From positions 1,445,375-1,509,374 of the forward strand of contig NC_087072.1 of assembly GCF_026151205.1 (NCBI RefSeq): a stretch of 64,000 bases of DNA, read 5' to 3'. Positions 51,737 through 61,600 of this stretch are shown here, in pieces (position 1 is the first letter of the stretch; every line of letters begins with the position of its first letter). Both the position numbers and the translations under genes were made by a program. The stretch is from Bolinopsis microptera (Eukaryota > Ctenophora > Tentaculata > Lobata > Bolinopsidae). The notes under the pieces are model-generated. The model saw nothing but the letters and a program-made list of their open reading frames with translations, ran no database searches and was not told where the DNA came from.

Positions 51737-54619
51737 ATGTCGGAAAAAGATCTATCAATATCTGGATCAGTTGCTATCACGATTTGCTATGGTATCGTCG
51801 GTGCATTTTTTATGTTAAACTTTTTGTCAAGAAGAAGATATAACTACCCTTTACTCAAAAAGAAGATTTATGAAATCCGGTTATTTATCACAAATGCAAA
51901 ACGAAAATACATCGATGATTGGTTGACAAAGCTGAAGAGGGACGGTGAAGATATCCGTGCAAACTACCTCCCATCATCGGAACCACTACCAAAAGATCAG
52001 CCATATAAATACTACCCTATCATGATCCCACCAACACCTCTCTCACAGTATGTTGACAGAATGAATATGAAACTTCTAAATGAACTGAAGAAAAAGGATA
52101 GGGTAAAAAAGGATAGGGTAAAGCGTATCATAAAACAACGATTAGATTCCAAGGACGGTTACGAGGCCGAAGTGGAAGTTTTTCGGGCCCTTGAAAGATT
52201 GAAACTGAACGAGAACATGATATTCGTTCTGCATAGTTTGAAGTACAGTCAGAGGGATTATCATTATTTTGTTGGAGAAGCACAACAAGGAGAGTGTGAT
52301 TTTATCATAATGGGAAGGAACTATTTCGTCATCATAGAAGTTAAGAAAAATCATGCAGACGTGAAGAAGGCTATGGATCAAGCTAAACGAACTGAGAAGC
52401 TTATTGCAGGCATTATGGCTCAAATTACTGATAAAGTAGTACCTCAGATTTTGAACTTCGCTGCATGTCCCTTCTTCGCAGGGAAATTGAAAGATGCGAA
52501 AACTATAACAAAAGAAGATCTAAAAGATGACAGGAGCTTTTATTCATGGTGGGAAAAAAACGTTATCGACAAAGTAGATCAGCAAACTTCTTCTATGTAT
52601 AATGAAAAAACTCGAGACATTCTTATCGCGTTGTGGGCCATGAATAAAAACAATAAATGTGAGAAAGAAAGGTGCTCCTTGGAGTGGAACGTACTGAAGA
52701 TTGATAAGGAACTAAAAGATGGCCTGATCACATTTGAGCCGAAAAAAGACACGGGGACAGCAAGCCTAGATGTTGTTGAAGCACCCGAGGTAATCAGAAA
52801 ATATTGTGGAGTTAAGTACCTGACAACAGAGCAAAATAAAGTATGGCAACGTTTCGGTTTTCTAAGATACAAAACAGAGCAAAATACGGTATTTCAGTGT
52901 CTCGGTTTACAAAAATACAACGTATTTGAACGCTCACTAAGATACAAAATAGATCATCAAGATAGGGTATCTGAATTTGTATTAAGAATATACGAAGAGG
53001 TGATACTAGGATCAAATCGTGAAGATGAGTTATATGAACGTTTAAAAATACACAAAACAGAGGAAGATAAGGTATTTAAACGTTTTCATGGATACCAAAA
53101 AGATGAAGAAAATGAGTTATTTGAACGGTTACTAAGATACAAAACAGAAGAAGAAAGTTCTCTGAGAGACCACACAGAGGAAGATGAGTTATATGAACGT
53201 TTACTAAGATACAAAACAGAGGAAGATAAGGTATTTGAATGTTTTCTAAGATACAAAACAGAAGAAGATAAGGTATTTGAACGTTTACTAAGTTCTGATA
53301 CACTGATACTCCTTACTGATATTCCTTACAACGACAAATTTAGAAATGAGTTTGAAGTTTTGCTAAAACTCAAAACAGAGAAAGATTTGGTATTTGAACG
53401 TTTGCAAAAATACAAAACAGAGGAAGATAAGGTATTTAAACCTTTACTAAGAGACAAAACAGAGTTATTTCAACATGCATTAAGATCCCACATACCATTT
53501 CTAGTATGGATTGATGGACCAGCTGGGAGTGGGAAAACTGTGCTTCTGGCAGGGAGACTGCTACAACTAGCTCTGCAATTAGATACAGTACAGAGAAGTG
53601 TTGTTTTCAAATTCATTGAAGGAAACAGCGACACTGACTCTACAGAAGGAGAAGAACACCTTACAATATATCAAAGAGCATGTCAGGAAGCAGGCGTGGA
53701 TGTCAAGCTTATCTTTCCTTCTAACTCTGGAGAAATACATTCATTGGCAGAGCAGATAATGAACAGTAATAAAACTGTAACAATTATAGAGTTGAAATAT
53801 GTTGATATCAAATATCTGAAATATACATTTGCTAATCTTGAGTGCTTTCAGCGGAATGTGATTATAGATGATTTTCAGTGCCTGTTACGTTGGTATGACA
53901 AAGCTGGTATCGGTGACCTGCTGAATAAACTGAACAGATTTTATAGAGTTTCGGGGTTAAGTCTGCTAATAGCATGTGATCTAGGACAGTGGTATTGGCG
54001 TGACAGCAAATATATTGAAAGTGTAAGAAATTGCATTGAAAGGTATTGGGCTTTTGAAAAACAGGAGTTAAAAAAGAATCTTAGGAACACTTGTGATATA
54101 TCAGATATTTTATCCGTTTTTAGAGATAAATACATAGAATGTGCGCTAGACTGTGACATGTTACCGAAGCAACTTCCGGGTCATTTCATCCGAGGCCCAC
54201 TAACTGAATTTCATATATTTGAAAAGTTTGATCGTGATTTAATCACGATAAAATTTAAATTTAATCAAGAATTGATCAAGTTATGCAGAATTAACGATTC
54301 AGATAATTCTAAATATGGGACCGTAGTTTACAATCATGTTGGCGAAGCACTAATTGAAAGCATATCGGATGTGAATAAAGAAAAGATAAAGGTGTGTCAC
54401 TGTGCACAAATCAACTCAGCTGAATGGCCGGCTGTTCTTGTGGTACATAATATATGGGGCGATGGCTTTGAAAAAGAGGACTTTACTCAACTTTATCTTA
54501 TGATATCACGAGCTCGGGTAAAATGTTCCGTTTTGATGTATAGAAGAGGATGGCCGTGGCGAATGAATAAAATGTTAGTAGAAAAAATAGAACCTTTGGC
54601 TTGTGTTATCAAATATTAG
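51737..54619 (+). CDS. Membrane-anchored NERD-repeat-SF1 helicase-like protein, 960 aa, single exon
   Basis: The start at 51737 is preferred: it has A at -3 and is followed at once by a membrane segment (residues 8-31, SGSVAITICYGIVGAFF) with RRRY/KKK after it. The frame stays open to 51572 through the minisatellite. A NERD domain at 140-230 shows ECDFII (Asp188) and IIEVKK (Glu201, Lys203), as in restriction-like nucleases. Residues 363-580 are imperfect copies of RYKTEEDKVFERLL, starting with a Q-motif-like YLTTEQNKVW. The ATPase core has GPAGSGKT (594-601), NVIIDDFQC (Asp711, Asp712), ACDLGQ (746-751), EWPAVLVV (896-903) and MISRAR (922-927), an SF1 helicase order close to Schlafen/DUF2075 and UvrD-C types. 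It is probably cytosolic-facing. The role is inferred, possibly nucleic-acid sensing or processing. Confidence 0.88.
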   Translation: MSEKDLSISGSVAITICYGIVGAFFMLNFLSRRRYNYPLLKKKIYEIRLFITNAKRKYIDDWLTKLKRDGEDIRANYLPSSEPLPKDQPYKYYPIMIPPTPLSQYVDRMNMKLLNELKKKDRVKKDRVKRIIKQRLDSKDGYEAEVEVFRALERLKLNENMIFVLHSLKYSQRDYHYFVGEAQQGECDFIIMGRNYFVIIEVKKNHADVKKAMDQAKRTEKLIAGIMAQITDKVVPQILNFAACPFFAGKLKDAKTITKEDLKDDRSFYSWWEKNVIDKVDQQTSSMYNEKTRDILIALWAMNKNNKCEKERCSLEWNVLKIDKELKDGLITFEPKKDTGTASLDVVEAPEVIRKYCGVKYLTTEQNKVWQRFGFLRYKTEQNTVFQCLGLQKYNVFERSLRYKIDHQDRVSEFVLRIYEEVILGSNREDELYERLKIHKTEEDKVFKRFHGYQKDEENELFERLLRYKTEEESSLRDHTEEDELYERLLRYKTEEDKVFECFLRYKTEEDKVFERLLSSDTLILLTDIPYNDKFRNEFEVLLKLKTEKDLVFERLQKYKTEEDKVFKPLLRDKTELFQHALRSHIPFLVWIDGPAGSGKTVLLAGRLLQLALQLDTVQRSVVFKFIEGNSDTDSTEGEEHLTIYQRACQEAGVDVKLIFPSNSGEIHSLAEQIMNSNKTVTIIELKYVDIKYLKYTFANLECFQRNVIIDDFQCLLRWYDKAGIGDLLNKLNRFYRVSGLSLLIACDLGQWYWRDSKYIESVRNCIERYWAFEKQELKKNLRNTCDISDILSVFRDKYIECALDCDMLPKQLPGHFIRGPLTEFHIFEKFDRDLITIKFKFNQELIKLCRINDSDNSKYGTVVYNHVGEALIESISDVNKEKIKVCHCAQINSAEWPAVLVVHNIWGDGFEKEDFTQLYLMISRARVKCSVLMYRRGWPWRMNKMLVEKIEPLACVIKY

Positions 54620-54820
54620 ATTTCTTTCTTATTTGCTAACAGTGCATGGGAGCCTTTCAGTTCAGAGACCGGGACATTCTGACCGTAGGATACATTCTGA
54701 CCGTAAGATACTAAAGACTTCAGGGTCCATTTTTTCTCGATGTTCAAGAACGTCAAATATATGAACAGCTTCTGAAGCTGTGGCATGTTTGATCGATACT
54801 AAAGACCTGCAGGCAGTGTT

Positions 54821-55066
54821 GAACTGAGACCGATGAAAGTGACATTAGCTTGTGCGGCATCTGCAGTGAAATTAGTCCTTTCTCGAGCAAGTAATCTAAA
54901 GAAATCTCAATCAGCCATAAAATGTACCACACTTGGTTACATCACACCTGACAGAAACAGGGAGGAGAGAACAGCTCATCAGAAACTTTTTCTCAAAATA
55001 AAGGATATGATCATTGCTGAGCCAAAAAAGTATCACTATCTTAAGCAGGATTTTAAGTATAGATAA
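54821..55066 (+). pseudogene. LINE ORF1-like C-terminal remnant
   Basis: The reading KVTLACAASAVKLVLSRASN, then GYITPDRNREERTAHQKLFL up to YHYLK, resembles the end of retrotransposon ORF1 proteins that carry an RRM-like and C-terminal domain (the YxxPDRxxEERxAxxKL pattern). No ORF2 follows. It is likely a short insertion downstream of the NERD-helicase gene. Confidence 0.45.
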
Positions 55067-55686
55067 GACAGTTACTGTCACCAAGATAGTACTATTAGTC
55101 ACCAAGGTGTAACAATCAGCGCATTGGTTATCTATAGTACTTTGTTTTGAGTGTATGTAAGCATGTACAACTGTTAACTGATTCGTAAATTTGATGATTT
55201 TTTGTGAACACTTTTTTAAATGAGGAACTTTTTTGTGAGTCTTAAAACTGCAACCGTGATTGTAACTCAGGTATGTGATGACTTGTGGATCGCACATCGC
55301 TGAATAGCAATCGCGAAGCAGGTTTCACCCAGGTCAGGTTTGTCTAGGCTATTCTCTGAGGGCACACTGTGTTTATGTTTTGTGTTGTGTGCCAAGGTAC
55401 ATCGTTTGATTTTATATATTTTCGTATGTCTTACAGTTACCGGTATCAATATTCAATATCTATCATATATATTCTATGTGATTCAATTATTTTTCGAGTA
55501 AACATTAATCGGGGAACCAAAACCCGATTCCCAATCAATCAAGAATAATATAATTTTTAATTGTCGGTGGAATCCACATTTTTGATGGTTAAAAAGGGGC
55601 ATAATAGTAATAGTATGGGGAGTATAATTATAGGTCACTATAGGTAATATAATATAAGAGCAACGGTCGTGCTTTTCAGCACTGTG
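55067..55686. other. Spacer before the terminal satellite
   Basis: No supported gene; the overlapping minus-strand ORFs lack recognisable domains. The 29-bp satellite begins at 55687. Confidence 0.4.
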
Positions 55687-58600
55687 AATCCCCTGTTAGA
55701 GAGTGAGTTATGTTGAATCCCCTGTTAGAGAGTGAGTTATGTTGAATCCCCTGTTAGAGAGTGAGTTATGTTGAATCCCCTGTTAGAAAGTGAGTTATGT
55801 TGAATCCCCTGTTAGAGAGTGAGTTATGTTGAATCCCCTGTTAGAGAGTGAGTTATGTTGAACCCCCTGTTAGAGAGTGAGTAATGTTGAATCCCCTGTT
55901 AGAGAGTGAGTTATGTTGAATCCCCTGTTAGAGATTGGATTATGTTGAATCCCCTGTTAGAGAGTGAGTTATGTTGAACCCCCTGTTAGAGAGTGAGTTA
56001 TGTTGAATCCCCTGTTAGAGAGTGAGTTATGTTGAATCCCCTGTAAGAGAGTGAGTTATGTTGAATCCCCTGTTAGAGAGTGAGTTATGTTGAATCCCCT
56101 GTAAGAGAGTGAGTTATGTTGAATCCCCTGTTAGAGAGTGAGTTATGTTGAATCCCCTGTAAGAGAGTGAGTTATGTTGAATCCCCTGTTAGAGAGTGAG
56201 TTATGTTGAATCCCCTGTTAGTGAGTGAGTTATGTTGAATCCCCTGTTAGAGAGGGAGTTATGTTGAATCCCCTGTTAGAGAGTGAGTTATGTTGAATCC
56301 CCTGTTAGAGAGTGAGTTATGTTGAATCCCCTGTTAGTGAGTGAGTTATGTTGAATCCCCTGTTAGAGAGGGAGTTATGTTGAATCCCCTGTTAGAGAGT
56401 GAGTTATGTTGAATCCCCTGTTAGAGAGTGAATTATGTTGAATCCCCTGTTAGAGAGTGAGTTATGTTGAATCCCCTGTTAGAGAGTGAGTTATGTTGAA
56501 TCCCCTGTTAGAGAATGAGTTATATTGAACCCCCTGTTAGAGAGTGAGTTATGTTAAATCCCCTGTTAGAGAGTGGGTTATGTTGAACCCCCTGTTAGAG
56601 AGTGAGTTATGTTGAATCCCCTGTTAGAGAGTGAGTTATGTTGAATCCCCTGTTAGAGAGTGAGTTATGTTGAATCCCTTGTTAGAGAGTGAGTTATGGT
56701 GAATCCCCTGTTATAGATTGAGTTATGTTGAATCCCCTGTTAGAGATTGAGTTATGTTGAATCCCCTGTTATAGATTGAGTTATGTTGAATCCCCTGTTA
56801 GAGAGTGAGTTATGTTGAATCCCCTGTTAGACAGTGAGTTATGTTGAATCCCCTATTAGAGAGTGAGTTATGTTGAATCCCCTGTTAGAGAGAGAGTTAT
56901 GTTGAATCCCCTGTTAGAGAGTGAGTTATGTTGAATCCCCTGTTAGAGAGTGAGTTATGTTGAATCCCATGTTAGAGAGTGAGTTATGTTGAATCCCCTG
57001 TTAGAGAGTGAGTTATGTTGAATCCCCTGTTAAGCTGTTAGAGAGTGAGTTATGTTGAATCCCCTGTTAGAGAGTGAGTATTGTTGAATCCCATGTTAGA
57101 GAGTGAGTTATGTTGAATCCCCTGTTAGAAAGTGAGTTAAGTTGAATCCCCTGTTAGAGAGTGAGTTATGTTGAATCCCCTGTTAGAGAGTGAGTTATGT
57201 TGAATCCCCTGTTAGAGAGTGAGTTATGTTGAATCCCCTGTTGGGAGTGAGTTATGTTGAATCCCCTGTTAGGGAGTGAGTTATGTTAAATCCCCTGTTA
57301 GAGAGTGAGTTATGTTAAATCCCCTGTTAGAGAGTGTGTTATGTTGAATCCCCTGTTAGAGAGTGAGTTATGTTGAAACCCCTGTTAGAGAGTGAGTTAT
57401 GTTGAATCCCCTGTTAGAAAGTGAGTATTGTTGAATCCCCTGTTAGAGAGTGAGTTATGCTGAATCCCCTGTTAGAGAGTGAGTTATGTTGAATCCCCTG
57501 TTAGAGAGTGAGTTATGTTGAATCCCCTGTTAGAGAGTGAGTTATGTTAAATCCCCTGTTAGAGAGTGAGTTATGTTGAATCCCCTGTTAAAGAGTGAGT
57601 TATGTTGAATCCCCTGTTAGAGAGTGAGTTATGTTGAATCCCCTGTTAGAGAGTGAGTTATGTTAAATCCCTTGTTAGAGAGTGGGTTATGTTGAATCTC
57701 CTGTTAAAAGGGAGTTATGTTAAATCCCCTGTTAGAGAGTGAGTTATGTTGAATCCCCTGTTAGGGAGTGAGTTATGTTGAATCCCCTGTTAGAGAGTGA
57801 GTTATGTTGAATCCCCTGTTGGGAGTGAGTTTTGTTGAATCCCCTGTTAGAGAGTGAGTTATGCTGAATCCCCTGTTAGAGAGTGAGCTATGTTAAATCC
57901 CCTGTTAGAGAGTGGGTTGTGTTGAATCCCCTGTTAGAAAGTGAGTTATGTTGAATCCCCTGTTAGAGAGAGAGTTATGTTGAATCCTCTGTTAGAGAGT
58001 GAGTTATGTTGAATCACCTGTTAGAGAGTGAGTTATGTTGAATCCCCTGTTAGAGAGTGAGTTATGTTGAATCCCCTGTTAGGGAGGAGTTATGTTGAAT
58101 CCCTGTTAGAGGTGAGTTATGTTGAATCACCTGTTAGAGAGTGAGTTATGTTGAATCCCCTGTTAGAGAGTGAGTTATGTTGAATCCCCTGTTAGAGAGT
58201 GAGTTATGTTGAATCCTCTGTCAGAGAGTGAGTTATGTCGAATCCCCTGTTAGAGAGTGAGTTATGTTGAATCCCCTGTTAGGGAGGAGTTATGTTGAAT
58301 CCCCTGTTAGAGAGTGAGTTATGTAGAATCCCCTGTTAGAGAGTGAGTTATGTTGAATCCCCTGTTAGAGAGAGAGTTATGTTGAATCCCCTGTTAGAGA
58401 GTGAGTTATGTTGAATCCCCTGTTAGAGAGTGTGTTATGTTGAATCCCCTGTTAGAGAGTGAGTTATGTTGAATCCCCTGTTAGAGAGTGAGTTATGTTG
58501 AATCACCTGTTAGAGAGTGAGTTATGTTGAATCCCCTGTTAGAGAGTGAGTTATGTTGAATCCCCTGTTAGAGAGTGAGTTATGTTGAATCCCCTGTTAG

Positions 58601-61600
58601 GGAGGAGTTATGTTGAATCCCCTGTTAGAGAGTGAGTTATGTTGAATCCCCTGTTAGAGAGTGAGTTATGTTGAATCCCCTGTTAGAGAGTGAGTTATGT
58701 AGAATCCCCTGTTAGAGAGTGAGTTATGTTGAATCCCCTGTTAGAGAGTGAGTTATGTAGAATCCCCTGTTAGAGAGTGAGTTATGTTGAATCCCCTGTT
58801 AGAGAGTGAGTTATGTTGAATCCCCTGTTAGAGAGTGAGTTATGTTGAATCCCCTGTTAGGGAGGAGTTATGTTGAATCCCCTGTTAGAGAGTGAGTTAT
58901 GTAGAATCCCCTGTTAGAGAGTGAGTTATGTTGAATCCCCTGTTAGAGAGAGAGTTATGTTGAATCCCCTGTTAGATAGTGAGTTATGTTGAATCCCCTG
59001 TTAGATAGTGTGTTATGTTGAATCCCCTGTTAGAGAGTGAGTTATGTTGAATCCCCTGTTAGAGAGTGAGTTATGTTGAATCCCCTGTTAGAGAGTGAGT
59101 TATGTTGAATCCCCTGTTAGGAGTGAGTTATGTTGAATCCCCTGTTAGAGAGTGAGTTATGTTGAATCCCCTGTTAGAGAGTGAGTTATGTTGAATCCCC
59201 TGTTAGAGAGTGAGTTATGTTGAATCCCCTGTTAGAGAGTGAGTTATGTTGAATCCCCTGTTAGAGAGTGAGTTATGTTGAATCCCATGTTAGAGAGTGA
59301 TTTATGTTGAATCCCCTGTTAGAGAGTGAGTTATGTTGAATCCCCTGTTAGAGAGTGAGTTATGTTGAATCCCCTGTTAGAGAGTGAGTTATGTTGAATC
59401 CCCTGTTAGAGAGTGAGTTATGTTGAATCCCCTGTTAGAGAGTGAGTTATGTTGAATCCCCTGTTAGAGAGTGAGTTATGTTGAATCCCCTGTTAGAGAG
59501 TGAGTTATGTTGAATCCCCTGTTAGAGAGTGAGTTATGTTGAATCCCCTGTTAGAGAGTGAGTTATGTTGAATCCCCTGTTAGAGAGTGAGTTATGTTGA
59601 ATCCCCTGTTAGAGAGTGAGTTATGTTGAATCCCCTGTTAGAGAGTGAGTTATGTTGAATCCCCTGTTAGAGAGTGAGTTATGTTGAATCCCCTGTTAGA
59701 GAGTGAGTTATGTAGAATCCCCTGTTAGAGAGTGAGTTATGTTGAATCCCCTGTTAGAGAGTGAGTTATGTAGAATCCCCTGTTAGAGAGTGAGTTATGT
59801 TGAATCCCCTGTTAGAGAGTGAGTTATGTAGAATCCCCTGTTAGAGAGTGAGTTATGTTGAATCCCCTGTTAGAGAGTGAGTTATGTTGAATCCCCTGTT
59901 AGAGAGTGAGTTATGTTGAATCCCCTGTTAGAGAGTGAGTTATGTTGAATCCCCTGTTAGAGAGTGAGTTATGTTGAATCCCCTGTTAGAGAGTGAGTTA
60001 TGTTGAATCCCTGTTAGAGAGTGAGTTATGTTGAATCCCTTGTTAGAGAGTGAGTTATGTTGAAACCCCTGTTAGAGAATGAGTTATATTGAACCCCTGT
60101 TAGAGAGTGAGTTATGTTGAATCCCCTGTTAGAGAGTGAGTTATGTTGAATCCCCTGTTAGAGAATGAGTTATGTTGAATCCCCTGTTAGAGAGTGAGTT
60201 ATGTAGAATCCCCTGTTAGAGAGTGAGTTATGTAGAATCCCCTGTTAGAGAGTGAGTTATGTTGAATCCCCTGTTAGGGAGGAGTTATGTTGAATCCCCT
60301 GTTAGAGAGTGAGTTATGTTGAATCCCCTGTTAGAGAGTGAGTTATGTTGAATCACCTGTTAGAGAGTGAGTTATGTTGAATCCCCTGTTAGAGAGTGAG
60401 TTATGTTGAATCCCCTGTTAGAGAATGAGTTATATTGAACCCCCTGTTAGAGAGTGAGTTATGTTGAATCCCCTGTTAGAGAGTGAGTTATGTTGAATCA
60501 CCTGTTAGAGAGTGAGTTATGTTGAATCCCCTGTTAGGGAGTGAGTTATGTTGAATCCCCTGTTAGAGAGTGAGTTATGTTGAATCACCTGTTAGAGAGT
60601 GAGTTATGTAGAATCCCCTGTTAGAGAGTGAGTTATGTTGAATCCCCTGTTAGAGAGTGAGTTATGTTGAATCCCCTGTTAGAGAGTGAGTTATGTTGAA
60701 TCCCCTGTTAGAGAGTGAGTTATGTTGAATCCCCTGTTAGGGAGGAGTTATGTTGAATCCCCTGTTAGAGAGTGAGTTATGTTGAATCACCTGTTAGAGA
60801 GTGAGTTATGTTGAATCCCCTGTTAGAGAGTGAGTTATGTTGAATCCCCTGTTAGAGAGTGAGTTATGTTGAATCACCTGTTAGAGAGTGAGTTATGTAG
60901 AATCCCCTGTTAGAGAGTGAGTTATGTTGAATCCCCTGTTAGAGAGTGAGTTATGTTGAATCCCCTGTTAGAGAGTGAGTTATGTAGAATCCCCTGTTAG
61001 AGAGTGAGTTATGTTGAATCCCCTGTTAGAGAGTGAGTTATGTTGAATCCCCTGTTAGAGAGTGGGTTATGTTGAATCTCCTGTTAGAGAGTGAGTTATG
61101 TTGAATCCCTTGTTATAGAGTGAGTTATGTAGAATCCCCTGTTAGAGAGTGAGTTATGTTGAATCCCCTGTTAGAGAGTGAGTTATGTAGAATCCCCTGT
61201 TAGAGAGTGAGTTATGTTGAATCCCCTGTTAGAGAGTGAGTTATGTTGAATCCCCTGTTAGAGAGTGAGTTATGTTGAATCACCTGTTAGAGAGTGAGTT
61301 ATGTTGAATCCCCTGTTAGAGAGTGAGTTATGTTGAATCCCCTGTTAGAGAGTGAGTTATGTTGAATCCCCTGTTAGAGAGTGAGTTATGTTGAATCCCC
61401 TGTTAGAGAGTGAGTTATGTTGAATCCCCTGTTAGAGAGTGAGTTATGTTGAATCCCCTGTTAGAGAGTGAGTTATGTTGAATCCCCTGTTAGAGAGTGA
61501 GTTATGTTGAATCCCCTGTTAGAGAGTGAGTTATGTTGAATCCCCTGTTAGAGAGTGAGTTATGTTGAATCCCCTGTTAGAGATTGAGTTATGTTGAATC

